Shown here one piece after another: positions 40,201 through 50,108 of a stretch of DNA of 64,000 nt. Origin of the DNA: Tepidimonas sediminis (GTDB taxonomy: Bacteria > Pseudomonadota > Gammaproteobacteria > Burkholderiales > Burkholderiaceae_C); assembly GCF_007556605.1 (NCBI RefSeq), contig NZ_VJND01000003.1:186001-250000 (forward strand), in the 5' to 3' direction. The translations under genes and the position numbers were made by a program. Under the pieces are notes generated by a model. It saw only the letters and a program-made list of their open reading frames with translations, ran no database searches and was not told the origin of the DNA. The stretch's first letter is position 1, and the number at the start of each line of letters is the position of its first letter.

Positions 40201-41814
40201 GGCGTGACGCTCGATCAGGTGTTGCAGCAGCCGGTCGCGCAAATCGTGCTCGAGCCGGTCCACCGGCCGCAGCTGCGGCACGGGCGGCGGCGCCAGTGCC
40301 GTGTCCGCCGGCCGTGCGCCCCGCTGGCGCCGCGCCGGCAGCTTCAGCGCGGGTTCGCCGGCGTCCGGGCGCTTGCGCCAGAGGTGCTCCTGCGTCGACA
40401 CGGGCGCGAACAGCGTGCGCGTGCGCGCCGTCAGTGCCTCGGAGCGGCCCAGCATCAGCAGCCCGTCGGGCAGCAACGCGTGGTAGAGCCGCCGCAGCAC
40501 CTCGTCCTTGGCCGCGCCCTTGAGGTAGATCAGCACGTTGCGGCACGCCACCAGGTCCATGCGCAGGAACGGCAGGTCCTGCAGCGCGTCGTGGCGCGCG
40601 AACACGCAGCGCCGGCGCAGTTCCTGCTGCACGCGCAGCGTGTGCCCGATGCGGGTGAAGTGGCGCTCGCGCCACGCCGGCGGCAGCGTCTGCGCGCTGT
40701 CCTCGTCGAACAGACCGCTGCGCGCCTGATCCAGCGCCGGCGTGCTGACGTCGGTGCCCAGCACCATCCAGTCCAGTGTCAGGCCGAGCTCGCGCAGCAG
40801 GTCGTCGGTCAGCATCGCCAGGCCGTAGACCTCCTCGCCGGTGGAGCAGCCCACCGACCACAGCCGCAGGCTGGCGGCGCCTTCGGCAGCGCGGCGCTGG
40901 ATGCGCTCGCGCCAGGCGATGCGCAGCGCCGCGAACGCGCTCGGGTTGCGCAGCCACTCGGTCACGCCAATGGTGACCGACTGCGCCAGCGCGTGCAGCA
41001 ACTGGGGGTCGCGCTCGGTGGCGGCCAGCAGCTGCGCCAGACTGGTGGCGCCCTGCTGGCGCATCACGCGCTCGAACTGCCGCCGCAGCGTCGCCTCCTG
41101 ATATTGGCCCAGCTCCAGGCCGGTGCTGCTGGCGAGGCGCTGCAGCAACGCCCCGAAGGCGGCACGTTCGTCGGCCAAGGTGCCGGTGGCGGGGGTAGAC
41201 GGCTGGCTGCGCGGATTCAGCAACGCCGCCAGCCGCCGCCCCAGCGCCACCGCGGTGTCGACGTGGTCGGCCAGGCCACGCTCGACGATGGCCTGCGGCA
41301 TCGACGCAAACGGCGCCTCCGAGGGGGCCTCGGCCCACACCGCGCCACCGGCGTCGCGCACCACCCGCGCGCCCACGGCCCCGTCCTGGCCGGTGCCGGA
41401 CAGCACGATGGCCATCGCGCGTGGCCCGAGTGCACGCGCCGCGCTGGCGAACAGCCGGTCCAGCGAGGGCGCCGGTCCTTGGCCCGGGACGCTCGGGTAC
41501 AGGCGCAGCCGCTGGCCCTCGATCTCGACATGGTGCCCCGGTGGCGTCACGTGGATCACGCCGCCGCGCAACGGGGCACCGTCGGTGACCTGTTCCACCG
41601 GCACGCCGGTGACGGTCTGCAGCAGGCGCGTCAGCGCCGACGCTTCGGTGGCGGCGATGTGCTGCGCCACCACGCAGGCAAGGCGCGCGTCGCGTGGCAC
41701 GGCCGCCAGCAGTTCGCGCAGCGGCTCCAGCCCGCCGGCCGAGGCGCCGAGCAAAGCCACCAGCTGGGGGTGGAGGGCGGGGTTCACCTTGGACGTCCTT
41801 GTCGATTGGGCCAT
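37222..41814 (-). CDS. CheB-CheR-PAS-GGDEF-EAL signalling protein
   Basis: A 1530-residue cytoplasmic fusion. Residues 15-200: CheB methylesterase without receiver domain, triad S25 (GASAGG), H52 (AQHIA), D144 (GTGQDGA). About 210-480: CheR methyltransferase ([20 protein letters not shown]). About 655-725: a coiled coil of E-E-L-x-A-x-N repeats. Then PAS domains to about 1090. GGDEF at 1180-1184 (RFGGDEF) is intact, so a diguanylate cyclase is possible. The EAL-type domain reads EVL at 1308 (AEVLLRW), keeping the catalytic glutamate, with [13 protein letters not shown] and VEGVET present. It probably couples methylation-type sensing to c-di-GMP turnover; output direction is unknown. No membrane segment or sensor helix is visible. 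Confidence 0.93.
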   Translation of the reverse strand: MAQSTRTSKVNPALHPQLVALLGASAGGLEPLRELLAAVPRDARLACVVAQHIAATEASALTRLLQTVTGVPVEQVTDGAPLRGGVIHVTPPGHHVEIEGQRLRLYPSVPGQGPAPSLDRLFASAARALGPRAMAIVLSGTGQDGAVGARVVRDAGGAVWAEAPSEAPFASMPQAIVERGLADHVDTAVALGRRLAALLNPRSQPSTPATGTLADERAAFGALLQRLASSTGLELGQYQEATLRRQFERVMRQQGATSLAQLLAATERDPQLLHALAQSVTIGVTEWLRNPSAFAALRIAWRERIQRRAAEGAASLRLWSVGCSTGEEVYGLAMLTDDLLRELGLTLDWMVLGTDVSTPALDQARSGLFDEDSAQTLPPAWRERHFTRIGHTLRVQQELRRRCVFARHDALQDLPFLRMDLVACRNVLIYLKGAAKDEVLRRLYHALLPDGLLMLGRSEALTARTRTLFAPVSTQEHLWRKRPDAGEPALKLPARRQRGARPADTALAPPPVPQLRPVDRLEHDLRDRLLQHLIERHAPPTVLLDRDGHPLHVVGSMEGLMHWPAGPTVELTLPNLVAPAWRRDVQLALHRLLTEDEAALRVPLPSLADQPPRVLEGARLEAGGERFVVLSFAAARPAAAPAAPEAVDAPPEDERRLQQERLESFVDALERSQRQLQQLNEALSVTTEELEAANEELEASNEELEASNEELRTLNEELDRSLREQQQLNDLLHAVQESAGTALLVLDHERRLLRFNQQAAELLALRETMLGLPWTFDARRFAWPAGLVEHVVRGAAGPWQGGVELPGARLWVQLVPWHTHDDRTGYVVALTDLTALRRAEEARLELQARLSALTDALHEGVVLLDVLRSRVVYASRRLEEWLAQPAGEDGQAPLGWLLDAIDPADQGRVQARWHDERSDQWTQRYRLRTPEGGSRHVQERAARVSPGGDGRRLIAASLLDVTELVELEQRERGVHARLQAVWDNPSVGIAVCAPDGTVLEANAALAGRLAATAEELHGSAWLDWLHPDDRQAARTHWRALGSGRPSPPLEQRLLARDGALRWARQHASLARHPEPLGDLVVLLLENIDEAKAREQTIFRQANFDALTGLPNRALYRDRLEQALLRAQRELRPLYVMFCDLDGFKDINDVHGHELGDEVLVEIAGRLRRALRPNDTVARFGGDEFVVLLDGPQSPLVVERIADGILQTVRQPLDLHGNVLRLSASIGVANYPSDGETAEELLRMADTAMYAAKNSGRDRMRFYSPQMESRARHLADIKAGLEQALADGAFELHFQPIVTLPGERVRAAEVLLRWRHPTRGLVSPVEFIGVAEASGQIRRIGAWVLREAARRALEVARRWGHGMRLAVNVSSAQFGDASLRDWLEEHRAALPNLTIEVTESVWMADSPSTLAWLQRVREGGGHVALDDFGTGYSSLAYLLRTPVDELKVDKRFTDHVGTGGPSERIVTAVLELAAALHARVVVEGVETDAQLAFLAPHAPLDVQGFRFARPMPWDELVTFVEAHGVAVPASA

Positions 41815-41833
41815 TGTAGACCCCGCTTACACT
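41806..41833 (+). promoter_or_regulatory. Possible tsaD promoter
   Basis: TTGGGC (41806-41811), a 16-base spacer and TACACT (41828-41833) lie inside the start of the divergent signalling gene. Transcription would begin near 41840, giving an almost leaderless tsaD mRNA. There is no Shine-Dalgarno before ATG 41842, which fits. Confidence 0.4.
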
Positions 41834-41841
41834 TGCGCACC

Positions 41842-42897
41842 ATGTTGTTGCTGGGCATCGAGTCGTCGTGCGACGAGACCGGGGTGGCGCTGGTGCATGC
41901 CGAGCGCGACGGTGTGCCGCGGCTGCTGGGGGCGGCGCTGCACAGCCAGGTCGCGATGCACCGCGACTACGGCGGTGTGGTGCCGGAGCTGGCCAGCCGC
42001 GACCACATCCGCCGTCTGCTGCCGCTGCTGCGCGAGGCGCTGGCGCAGGCCGGCGTGGCGCTGCACGAGGTGCAGGCGGTGGCCTACACGCGCGGCCCCG
42101 GGCTGGCGGGGGCGCTGCTCGTGGGCGCGGGGCTGGCCACGGCGCTGGCCTGCGCGCTGGGCGTGCCCGCGCTGGGCGTGCACCATCTGGAAGGGCACCT
42201 GCTGTCGCCCTTTCTCAGCGCCGACCCCCCGGCGTTTCCGTTCGTCGCGCTGCTGGTCTCGGGCGGGCACACGCAGCTGATGCGCGTCGACGGCGTCGGG
42301 CGCTACGCGCTGCTCGGCGAGACCATCGACGACGCCGCCGGCGAAGCGTTCGACAAGTCGGCCAAGCTGCTGGGGCTGGGGTATCCGGGCGGGCCGGCGC
42401 TGGCGCGGCTGGCCGAGCAGGGCGATGCGGCGGCCTTCGCGCTGCCGCGGCCGCTCATGCACAGCGGCGACCTGGACTTCTCGTTCGCCGGCCTCAAGAC
42501 CGCGGTGCTGACGCAGGTGCGCCGGCTCGGGGCCGAGCTGGAGGCGCGCAAGGCCGACCTGGCCGCCGCCACCCAGGCTGCCATCGTCGACGTGCTCGTG
42601 CACAAGGCGCTGGCGGCCCTGCGCGCCACCGGGCTGAAGCGGCTGGTGGTGGCCGGCGGCGTCGGGGCCAACCGTCGCCTGCGCGCGCAGCTGGACGAGG
42701 CGTGCGCACGCCACGGCTGGCGCGTGCACTACCCCGAGCCGGCGCTGTGCACCGACAACGGCGCGATGATCGCGCTGGCGGCGGCGATGCGCTGGCAGGC
42801 CGGGGGCTGGCCGCCGCAGGGCGAGGGGCTGGCCTTCGACGTGCGGCCGCGCTGGCCGCTGGAGGAAGTGGCGCTGCCGGTGGCGGCAGGGGGCTGA
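41842..42897 (+). CDS. tsaD: tRNA N6-adenosine threonylcarbamoyltransferase
   Basis: Catalytic subunit that transfers the threonylcarbamoyl group to A37 of ANN-decoding tRNAs, acting with TsaB and TsaE (not in this window). The 351-residue product is full length: [13 protein letters not shown] at the start, the metal histidines in HLEGH at 115-119, [27 protein letters not shown] and [13 protein letters not shown], and the last metal ligand in CTDNGAMIA. The start is 28 bases from the divergent CheB-CheR gene. Confidence 0.97.
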   Translation: MLLLGIESSCDETGVALVHAERDGVPRLLGAALHSQVAMHRDYGGVVPELASRDHIRRLLPLLREALAQAGVALHEVQAVAYTRGPGLAGALLVGAGLATALACALGVPALGVHHLEGHLLSPFLSADPPAFPFVALLVSGGHTQLMRVDGVGRYALLGETIDDAAGEAFDKSAKLLGLGYPGGPALARLAEQGDAAAFALPRPLMHSGDLDFSFAGLKTAVLTQVRRLGAELEARKADLAAATQAAIVDVLVHKALAALRATGLKRLVVAGGVGANRRLRAQLDEACARHGWRVHYPEPALCTDNGAMIALAAAMRWQAGGWPPQGEGLAFDVRPRWPLEEVALPVAAGG

Positions 42898-42997
42898 GCG
42901 GTGTGGCCGTGCGGGAGGGGCCAGCGGAGGTCGCCGCTCGATGCGGGGGCCATGGCGGTCTGCGTCCGCGGCAACCGCTTTGTACGGTGGGGTGTAC

Positions 42998-43024
42998 GCT
43001 GTCGTAATTATGAATTACGACAGC
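42998..43024. promoter_or_regulatory. Perfect 12-bp inverted repeat, candidate operator
   Basis: GCTGTCGTAATT (42998-43009), ATG, then AATTACGACAGC (43013-43024): two perfect 12-base arms with a three-base centre. Directly downstream is TACAAT (43027-43032), a good -10, so the palindrome covers the -35 region (which reads GTAATT, poor). This is a typical place for a dimeric regulator. There is no T-run, so it is not a terminator. The region is AT-rich compared with its surroundings. Confidence 0.75.
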
Positions 43025-43068
43025 GCTACAATGTCGGCCATCGCGATTCCGATGACGATGGAGCAGGC

Positions 43069-44430
43069 ATGACCCGACCCACCTTCGATCCCTGTCCTTC
43101 CCCTTCCCGGCGCAGTGCGCTGCTCCGCCTGCTGGGCGGGGCGGCCGCGCTGGCGCTGCCCCCCATGGCGGTGCGGGCGCGTGGCGCCGCGCCGGTGCGC
43201 GTGGCGCTGATCGAGGCGCTGTCGGGCCCGGTCGGCAACGCCGGCGAGGCGGTGTTGCGCAACCTGGTCTGGGCGTGCGAGCGCGTCAATGCGCGCGGCG
43301 GCGTGGACATGGGCGGCGAGGTGCGCCGGCCGCTGCAGATCGTGCGCTTCGACAGCAAGGGCCAGCCGCAGGAGGCGCTCTCGGCGCTGCAGTCGGCGCT
43401 GGATGACGGCATCACCGTGGTCGCGCAGGGCAACTCCTCGGCCGTGGCGGCGGCGCTGATCGAGGCGATCAACCGCCACAACGAGCGCGAGCCGCAGCGC
43501 CAGGTGGTGTTCCTGAACTACTCGGCAGTCGACCCGGTGTTGACCAATGAGCGCTGCAGCTTCTGGCACTTCCGCTTCGACGCGCACGCCGACATGCGCA
43601 TGGCCGCGCTCATGGAAGTGCTGCGGCAGGACGCAGGGGTCAAGAGCGTCTACCTGATCGGGCAGGACTACAGCTTCGGCCAGGCCGTGCTGCGCGAGGC
43701 ACGCCGCCAGCTGGCGCTGCAGCGCCCGGACGTGCGCATCGCCGGCGAAGAGCTGCATCCGCTGGCGCGCATCAAGGACTTCATCCCGTACGTGACCAAG
43801 ATCAAGGCCAGCGGCGCGCAGGCCGTCATCACCGGCAACTGGGGCAACGACCTGACGCTGCTGGTGCGTGCCGCCCGCGAGCTGGGCTACGAGGGCAAGT
43901 TCTACACGTTCTATGGCAACGCGCTGGGGGCGCCGGCGGCGATCGGCGAGGCCGGCGTCGGCAAGGTGATCGCGGTGGCGGACTGGTTCCCCAACGCCCC
44001 GGGGGAAGCATCGCGCCGGCTGGTGGAGGCGTTCCGCCAGCGCTTCCCGAATCCGGCCGAAGACTACATCCACCTGCGCATGCAGCTGATGATCGAGGCG
44101 CTGGCGCAGGCGCTGACGCGCGCCGCGCGCGCGGCCGGCACCGGCGGGCCGGGCGGACTCCCGCCGGCGGTGGCGCTGGCGCGCGCGCTGGAGCAGGCCG
44201 ACGTGACGCTGGCGGGGCAGCGGCTGCGCATGCGCGCCGAGGACCACCAGGCGCAGCAACCGCTGATGGTGGCCGTGATGGAGCGTCAGGGTGCGCCGGG
44301 CGTGCCATTCGATGTCGAGGGCTCGGGCTACGGCTTTCGGGTGCTGCAGCGCATCGAGGCCGCCGCGGCCGAGCAGCCGCACACCTGCCGCATGGTGCGC
44401 CCGGACGCCACCGCGCCGGCCCCGGTATAA
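43069..44430 (+). CDS. ABC transporter substrate-binding protein (branched-chain amino acid/amide type), Tat signal
   Basis: Periplasmic binding protein of the LivJ-like family, 453 residues. The N-terminus carries a twin-arginine type signal, S-R-R-S-A-L-L-R-L-L-G-G followed by a hydrophobic Ala/Leu run and a likely cleavage after VRARGA. The mature part has the family fold: VALIEALSGPVGNAG, then GITVVAQGNSSAVAAAL, YLIGQDYSFGQAVL and GAQAVITGNWGNDL. No permease or ATPase genes are adjacent, so it is an orphan in this window. GGAGCAGGC precedes ATG 43069. It is followed by rpsO, whose -10 overlaps its stop codon. The ligand is unknown. Confidence 0.88.
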   Translation: MTRPTFDPCPSPSRRSALLRLLGGAAALALPPMAVRARGAAPVRVALIEALSGPVGNAGEAVLRNLVWACERVNARGGVDMGGEVRRPLQIVRFDSKGQPQEALSALQSALDDGITVVAQGNSSAVAAALIEAINRHNEREPQRQVVFLNYSAVDPVLTNERCSFWHFRFDAHADMRMAALMEVLRQDAGVKSVYLIGQDYSFGQAVLREARRQLALQRPDVRIAGEELHPLARIKDFIPYVTKIKASGAQAVITGNWGNDLTLLVRAARELGYEGKFYTFYGNALGAPAAIGEAGVGKVIAVADWFPNAPGEASRRLVEAFRQRFPNPAEDYIHLRMQLMIEALAQALTRAARAAGTGGPGGLPPAVALARALEQADVTLAGQRLRMRAEDHQAQQPLMVAVMERQGAPGVPFDVEGSGYGFRVLQRIEAAAAEQPHTCRMVRPDATAPAPV

Positions 44431-44490
44431 TCGCGGACCTCCCGCATGGTGCGGGATGCACGCGGGCACGTGGCCGGACAGGCAGTCCGG
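44426..44490 (+). promoter_or_regulatory. rpsO promoter -10 and structured leader
   Basis: TATAAT at 44426-44431 overlaps the TAA stop of the preceding gene; the -35 is weak. The leader, about 90 bases, contains two hairpins, CCCGCA/TGCGGG (44441-44455) and CCGGAC/GTCCGG (44474-44490), and then GGAG before ATG 44527. Structured rpsO leaders often bind S15 for feedback control; that this one does is inference. Confidence 0.55.
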
Positions 44491-44526
44491 CTGCCGCCCG
44501 TCGCAAGTTTTTCCGGAGTCGTTTTC

Positions 44527-44793
44527 ATGATCACATCCGACATCAAGGCCAAGGTCGTCGCCGAGCATGCGCGCGGCGAGCGTGACACCGGCAGCCCCGA
44601 GGTGCAGGTGGCGCTGCTGACGGCGCGCATCAACGACCTCACCCCGCACTTCAAGGCGCATCCCAAGGACCACCACGGCCGCCGCGGGCTGCTCAAGCTG
44701 GTCAGCCGCCGGCGCAAGCTGCTGGACTACCTCAAGGCCAAGGACGCCGACCGCTACGTCGCGCTGATCAAGAAGCTCGGCCTGCGCAAGTGA
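44527..44793 (+). CDS. rpsO: 30S ribosomal protein S15
   Basis: Small-subunit protein that binds 16S rRNA early in assembly, 88 residues, the usual size. Family features: [36 protein letters not shown] and [13 protein letters not shown]. It is followed by pnp after 220 bases, the widespread rpsO-pnp pairing. Confidence 0.98.
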   Translation: MITSDIKAKVVAEHARGERDTGSPEVQVALLTARINDLTPHFKAHPKDHHGRRGLLKLVSRRRKLLDYLKAKDADRYVALIKKLGLRK

Positions 44794-44847
44794 GCGAGTA
44801 GGCCGTCGCACGATCCGCACGGGTGTGCTGCCCGCCAGTCCCCTGCC

Positions 44848-44883
44848 GGCGCCCCGGGTCATCGCAGGCCCTGGGCGCCGTTT
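44848..44883 (+). terminator. Stem-loop after rpsO
   Basis: GGCGCCCCGGG (44848-44858) pairs with CCCTGGGCGCC (44869-44879) with one mismatch, followed by GTTTG. The short T-run makes it a weak terminator or attenuator between rpsO and pnp. Confidence 0.5.
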
Positions 44884-44930
44884 GCCATGCGGACCCTTTC
44901 CCGTCGTCGCCGCCCAGAGCGAAGCTGTGT

Positions 44931-44969
44931 CATTCCAAGGCCCGCCGCACGGCGGCCGGCGCTGGAATG
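44931..44969 (+). promoter_or_regulatory. pnp leader stem-loop, possible RNase III/PNPase control site
   Basis: CATTCCA (44931-44937) pairs with TGGAATG (44963-44969) and encloses a GC-rich inner hairpin (GCCGC/GCGGC). It lies 45 bases before the pnp start. In E. coli a double-stranded pnp leader is cut by RNase III and then degraded by PNPase for autoregulation; a similar role here is inferred from position. Confidence 0.5.
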
Positions 44970-45013
44970 GCATCGTGTTCTGAGCGGGCGACCCCAACCC
45001 CAGGAGTGAACCC

Positions 45014-47140
45014 ATGAGCCTGTTCCAGAAACACACCAAGACCTTCCAGTGGGGCCGTCACACGGTCACGATGGAGACCGGCGAGATCGCCCGGCAGGCC
45101 ACCGGCGCCGTGCTGCTCGACATGGACGGCACCGTCGTGCTGGCCACCGTCGTCGCGCGCCCTGAGCCCAAGCCCGGCCAGGACTTCTTTCCGCTGACGG
45201 TCGATTACGTCGAGAAGGCCTACGCCGCCGGCAAGATCCCGGGCAGCTTCTTCAAGCGCGAGGGTCGTCCGAGCGAGTACGAGACGCTGACCAGCCGCCT
45301 GATCGACCGTCCGATCCGGCCGCTGTTTCCGGACGGCTTCTTCAACGAGGTGCAGATCGTCGTCCACACGCTGTCGCTCAATCCGGACGTGGACGCCGAC
45401 ATCCCGGCGCTGATTGCCTCCAGCGCGGCGCTGGCCATCAGCGGCATCCCGTTCAACGGCCCGATCGGTGCGGCGCGCGTCGGCTACATCAACGGCGAGT
45501 ACGTGCTCAACCCCGGCCCGGCCGAGCGCGCCAACTCGCGCCTTGACCTGGTGGTGGCCGGCACCGAGGCGGCCGTGCTGATGGTGGAGTCGGAGGCCGA
45601 CCAGCTGCCCGAGGAGGTGATGCTCGGGGCGGTGGTGTTCGGTCACGAGCAGGGCAAGGTCGTCATCGAGGCCATCCACGATCTGGTGCACGTGGCTGGC
45701 AAGCCGGCCTGGGACTGGCAGCCGCCGCCGCGCGACGAGGCCCTCATCGCCAAGGTCAGCGAGCTGGGCGAGGCGCGCCTGCGCGCGGCCTACCAGATCC
45801 GCAACAAGCAGGCGCGCACGCAAGCCCTGCGCGAGGCGTATGCGGCGGTGAAGGCCGGCTTGACGGAGCAGGGCATCGCGTTCGACGAGGTCAAGGTCGA
45901 CGGCCTGCTGTTCGACATCGAGGCGCGCATCGTGCGCCAGCAGATCCTCAACGGCGAGCCGCGCATCGACGGCCGCGACACGCGCACCGTGCGTCCGATC
46001 GAGATCCGCACCGGCGTGCTGCCGCGCACGCACGGCTCGGCACTGTTCACCCGCGGCGAGACGCAGGCGCTGGTGATTGCCACCCTGGGCACCGAGCGCG
46101 ACGCGCAGATCATCGATGCGCTGTCGGGTGAATACCAGGATCGCTTCATGCTGCACTACAACATGCCGCCGTTCGCCACCGGCGAGACGGGGCGTGTCGG
46201 CGCACCGAAGCGGCGCGAGATCGGCCACGGCCGTCTGGCCAAGCGCGCGCTGGTGGCGTGCCTGCCGAGCAAGGACGAGTTCCCTTACACCATCCGCGTC
46301 GTCTCCGAGGTCACCGAGTCCAACGGCTCCTCGTCGATGGCCACCGTCTGCGGCGGCTGCCTGGCGCTGATGGATGCCGGCGTGCCGATGAAGGCGCACG
46401 TGGCCGGCATCGCGATGGGCCTGATCAAGGAGGGCAACAAATTCGCGGTGCTGACCGACATCCTCGGTGACGAGGACCACCTGGGCGACATGGACTTCAA
46501 GGTGGCCGGCACGACGCAGGGCGTGACGGCGCTGCAGATGGACATCAAGATCCAGGGCATCACCAAGGAGATCATGCAGGTGGCGCTGGCGCAGGCCAAG
46601 GAGGCGCGGCTGCACATCCTGGCCAAGATGCAGGAGGCCATCGCCGGGGCGCGCGAGGACATCTCGGTCTACGCGCCGCGTCTGTACACGATGAAGATCA
46701 ACCCCGAGCGCATCCGCGACGTCATCGGCAAGGGCGGCGCCACCATCCGCGCCATCACCGAGGAGACCGGCACGACGATCGACATCGCCGAGGACGGCAC
46801 GATCACGATCGCCTCCACCGACGCCGACCGCGCCGCGCTGGCGCGCAAGCGCATCGAGGAGCTGACCGCCGAGGTCGAGGTCGGCCAGGTGTACGAAGGC
46901 CCGGTGACCAAGATCCTGGATTTCGGCGCGCTGGTCAACATCCTGCCCGGCAAGGACGGCCTGCTGCACATCAGCCAGATCGCCAACCAGCGTGTCGAGA
47001 AGGTCAGCGACTTCCTCAAGGAAGGCCAGATCGTCAAGGTCAAGGTCATCGAGACCGACGACAAGGGGCGCATCAAGCTGTCGATGCGCGCGCTGCTGGA
47101 GCCCGGCACGCAGGGTGCCCAGCAGCAACAGCAGCAGTGA
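45014..47140 (+). CDS. pnp: Polynucleotide phosphorylase
   Basis: Phosphorolytic 3'-5' exoribonuclease of the degradosome. The 708-residue product has two RNase PH domains (first from [16 protein letters not shown]; second with [15 protein letters not shown] and [14 protein letters not shown]), a KH domain ([19 protein letters not shown]) and an S1 domain ([19 protein letters not shown]). It ends in a short polyglutamine tail. AGGAG lies before ATG 45014. A stem-loop in the leader may mediate autoregulation. Confidence 0.98.
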   Translation: MSLFQKHTKTFQWGRHTVTMETGEIARQATGAVLLDMDGTVVLATVVARPEPKPGQDFFPLTVDYVEKAYAAGKIPGSFFKREGRPSEYETLTSRLIDRPIRPLFPDGFFNEVQIVVHTLSLNPDVDADIPALIASSAALAISGIPFNGPIGAARVGYINGEYVLNPGPAERANSRLDLVVAGTEAAVLMVESEADQLPEEVMLGAVVFGHEQGKVVIEAIHDLVHVAGKPAWDWQPPPRDEALIAKVSELGEARLRAAYQIRNKQARTQALREAYAAVKAGLTEQGIAFDEVKVDGLLFDIEARIVRQQILNGEPRIDGRDTRTVRPIEIRTGVLPRTHGSALFTRGETQALVIATLGTERDAQIIDALSGEYQDRFMLHYNMPPFATGETGRVGAPKRREIGHGRLAKRALVACLPSKDEFPYTIRVVSEVTESNGSSSMATVCGGCLALMDAGVPMKAHVAGIAMGLIKEGNKFAVLTDILGDEDHLGDMDFKVAGTTQGVTALQMDIKIQGITKEIMQVALAQAKEARLHILAKMQEAIAGAREDISVYAPRLYTMKINPERIRDVIGKGGATIRAITEETGTTIDIAEDGTITIASTDADRAALARKRIEELTAEVEVGQVYEGPVTKILDFGALVNILPGKDGLLHISQIANQRVEKVSDFLKEGQIVKVKVIETDDKGRIKLSMRALLEPGTQGAQQQQQQ

Positions 47141-47174
47141 CGCGCAGCGCCGCGTCGGCGCACGGAGGACGTGG

Positions 47175-48188
47175 ATGGCTCACTTGATGAACGCGATCGA
47201 GATCAGCGCGCCGGGCGGACCGGAGGCGCTGCGCATGGTGCAGCGTCCACGGCCCGAGCCGCGCGGCGGCGAGGTCCTGATTCGCGTCAGCGCCAGCGGC
47301 GTCAACCGGCCCGACGTGCTGCAGCGCCGCGGTGCCTATCCGCCCCCGCCGGGGGCCTCCGATCTGCCAGGGCTGGAGGTGGCCGGCGTCATCGAAAGCG
47401 GCGACGTCGAGGCCATGGAGGCCGCCGGGCTGCGCATCGGTCAGCGCGTCTGCGCGCTGCTGGCCGGCGGCGGCTACGCCGAGTACTGCGTCGCCCCGGT
47501 GGGACAGGTGCTGCCGGTGCCGCGCGGCTGGAGCGACGTCGAGGCCGCCGGCATCCCCGAGACGTTCTTCACCGTCTGGAGCAACGTGTTCGACCGCGGC
47601 CGCCTGCAGGCCGGCGAAACGCTGCTCGTGCATGGCGGCGCCAGCGGCATCGGCGTGACGGCGATCCAGATGGCGCGCGCCTTCGGCGCGCGCGTCATCG
47701 TCACCGTCGGCAGCCGAGACAAGGCCGCCGCCTGCCTGCGGCTGGGTGCCGAGCACGCGATCCTGTATCGCGAGCAGGACTTCGCCGCCGAGGTGCTGCG
47801 GCTGACGCTGGGGCGGGGGGCCGACGTCATTCTCGACATGGTGGCCGGGCCGTACGTCGAGCGCGAGATCGGCTGCCTGGCCGACGATGGCCGGCTGGTC
47901 ATCATCGCCGTGCAGGGGGGCACCGAGGCGCGGCTCGATGCCGGTCAGGTGCTGCGCCGGCGCCTGACGATCACCGGCTCGACCTTGCGGCCGCGGCCGG
48001 TGGCGTTCAAGGCGGCGATCGCGCGCGAGCTGCACCACCACGTCTGGCCGCTGATCGAGCGTGGCGCCATCCGCCCGGTGGTGCACCGGGTGCTGCCGGC
48101 CTCCCAGGCCGCGCAGGCGCACGCGCTGATGGAGGCCGACACGCACGTCGGCAAGATCATCCTGGACTGGACGGCGCCGCCGTCCTGA
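47175..48188 (+). CDS. NAD(P)H quinone oxidoreductase-like protein (zinc-free MDR family)
   Basis: 337-residue medium-chain reductase of the QOR/PIG3-like group. The GroES-like N-terminus reads [23 protein letters not shown], with no zinc ligands, and the Rossmann part has [21 protein letters not shown] and later [15 protein letters not shown]. Likely an NADPH-dependent quinone or enone reductase; the true substrate is unknown. GGAGG precedes ATG 47175 by six bases. tpiA follows after 20 bases. Confidence 0.9.
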   Translation: MAHLMNAIEISAPGGPEALRMVQRPRPEPRGGEVLIRVSASGVNRPDVLQRRGAYPPPPGASDLPGLEVAGVIESGDVEAMEAAGLRIGQRVCALLAGGGYAEYCVAPVGQVLPVPRGWSDVEAAGIPETFFTVWSNVFDRGRLQAGETLLVHGGASGIGVTAIQMARAFGARVIVTVGSRDKAAACLRLGAEHAILYREQDFAAEVLRLTLGRGADVILDMVAGPYVEREIGCLADDGRLVIIAVQGGTEARLDAGQVLRRRLTITGSTLRPRPVAFKAAIARELHHHVWPLIERGAIRPVVHRVLPASQAAQAHALMEADTHVGKIILDWTAPPS

Positions 48189-48208
48189 ACATGCTGGAGG
48201 ACGCTTTC

Positions 48209-48955
<747 letters not shown>

Positions 48956-49059
48956 AGGCGCGCGACGTCGACGGCGCGCCGGGGGCTGGACGGTGGGAAT
49001 CCGTCCATGGCGGCCCTGGCGCGCGAAGATTGGGTGATGTCACTCCGGAAAGGTGAACG

Positions 49060-49413
49060 ATGAATGTCTTGCATACGTTGCTGGTGATCGTGCAGGTGCT
49101 GTCGGCGCTGGCGATGATCGGTCTGGTGCTGATGCAGCACGGCAAGGGGGCGGACGCCGGCGCGGCGTTCGGCGGGGGTGCCTCCGCCAGTCTGTTCGGT
49201 GCCAGCGGCGGCGCCAACTTCCTGTCGCGCAGCACGGCGGTGCTGGCCACGGTGTTCCTCGCCTCCACGCTGGCGCTGGCCTTCCTCGGCTACCAGCGCC
49301 CCAGCGCGCCGGCCGCCGCCGGCAGCGTGCTGGAGACGCTGCCCGCCGCCCCCGCGGCGCCGGCCGCCCCGGCCGGCGCCGACGGCGGCGCGGCACAGAT
49401 CCCGGGCAAATGA
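49060..49413 (+). CDS. secG: Protein-export membrane protein SecG
   Basis: Small subunit of the SecYEG translocon, 117 residues. Two membrane helices are visible (LLVIVQVLSALAMIGLVLMQ and STAVLATVFLASTLALAFL) with the conserved cytoplasmic loop GKGADAGAAFGGGASASLFG between them. The C-terminal part is an Ala/Pro-rich tail, common in betaproteobacteria. It sits between tpiA and tRNA-Leu, the usual order. Confidence 0.96.
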   Translation: MNVLHTLLVIVQVLSALAMIGLVLMQHGKGADAGAAFGGGASASLFGASGGANFLSRSTAVLATVFLASTLALAFLGYQRPSAPAAAGSVLETLPAAPAAPAAPAGADGGAAQIPGK

Positions 49414-49453
49414 CCGCATCCGGTGCGCCCCATGCCCACGCGCGCACCGGGGT

Positions 49454-49474
49454 GGGGCGGAAATCGCCCCGTTT
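49454..49474 (+). terminator. Possible secG terminator
   Basis: GGGGCG (49454-49459), loop GAAAT, CGCCCC (49465-49470), then GTTT. It sits directly before the tRNA-Leu -10 box. Confidence 0.4.
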
Positions 49475-49479
49475 CCGGG

Positions 49480-49485
49480 TACAAT
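49480..49485 (+). promoter_or_regulatory. -10 box upstream of tRNA-Leu
   Basis: TACAAT, 75 bases before the tRNA. The -35 position reads GCGGAA and is weak. This may be the promoter for tRNA-Leu and, with read-through, for the nuo operon. Confidence 0.4.
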
Positions 49486-49560
49486 GCAGCCATCCGTCGT
49501 CGAGGACGAGAACCTGCCGGTGAGGTACAGCCAGATCCGGCCCTCGGCGATGCTGCCCCA

Positions 49561-49645
49561 GCCGACGTGGTGGAATTGGTAGACACGCTATCTTGAGGGG
49601 GTAGTGGCGAAAGCTGTGCGAGTTCGAGTCTCGCCGTCGGCACCA
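49561..49645 (+). tRNA. tRNA-Leu (anticodon GAG)
   Basis: 85-nt tRNA with encoded CCA and a long variable arm. Acceptor GCCGACG pairs with CGTCGGC, anticodon stem CTATC/GGTAG encloses TTGAGGG, T arm GAGTTCGAGTCTC. Confidence 0.97.
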
Positions 49646-49659
49646 ACCACATCATGACA

Positions 49660-49681
49660 GGCGCCTGCAGGGCGCCTTTTT
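49660..49681 (+). terminator. Terminator after tRNA-Leu, 13 bases before nuoA
   Basis: GGCGCC (49660-49665), loop TGCAG, GGCGCC (49671-49676), TTTTT (49677-49681). It looks like a full intrinsic terminator but abuts the nuoA ribosome binding site (GGAG at 49684-49687), leaving no room for a promoter between it and nuoA. Confidence 0.8.
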
Positions 49682-49693
49682 GCGGAGACGACC

Positions 49694-50053
49694 GTGAGCC
49701 TCGAGCAGTATCTGCCCGTACTCCTGTTCCTTCTCGTGGGCTTTGCGGTCGGAGTACTCCCACAGGTATTTGGTTACCTGCTGGGTCCGAATCGCCCCGA
49801 CCCGGAGAAAAATTCTCCGTACGAGTGCGGCTTCGAGGCTTTCGAGGATGCGCGCATGAAGTTCGATGTGCGCTATTACCTCGTGGCCATTCTGTTCATC
49901 CTGTTCGATCTCGAGATCGCCTTCCTGATTCCGTGGGCGGTGGCCTTCGCCGACATCGGCGCCACCGGCTTCTGGGCCGGGGTCATGTTCCTGACGATCC
50001 TGGTGGTGGGCTTCGTCTACGAGTGGAAGAAGGGCGCGCTGGACTGGGAGTGA
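49694..50053 (+). CDS. nuoA: NADH-quinone oxidoreductase subunit A
   Basis: Membrane subunit of complex I near the quinone site, 119 residues with three helices. The loop between helices one and two carries the conserved [10 protein letters not shown] with its cysteine. GTG start at 49694 with GGAG upstream. First gene of the nuoA-N operon. Confidence 0.97.
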   Translation: MSLEQYLPVLLFLLVGFAVGVLPQVFGYLLGPNRPDPEKNSPYECGFEAFEDARMKFDVRYYLVAILFILFDLEIAFLIPWAVAFADIGATGFWAGVMFLTILVVGFVYEWKKGALDWE

Positions 50054-50108
50054 GTGCCCGCTGCGCGGCCGCATGCACCGCCGGCGCCGGCCGGCCAGGA
50101 GCTGACGC

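Noticed and set aside
37060-42897. A 1945-codon open frame on the plus strand across the CheB-CheR-GGDEF-EAL region
   Set aside because: It is antisense to a gene with many conserved catalytic motifs and has low-complexity His/Gln/Arg/Ala-rich composition typical of the complement of high-GC coding DNA. Only its last 351 codons are real (tsaD).
42998-43024. Intrinsic terminator for tsaD
   Set aside because: The perfect stem has AT-rich inner pairs, a three-base centre and no following T-run, and it sits just before a -10 box; an operator fits better.
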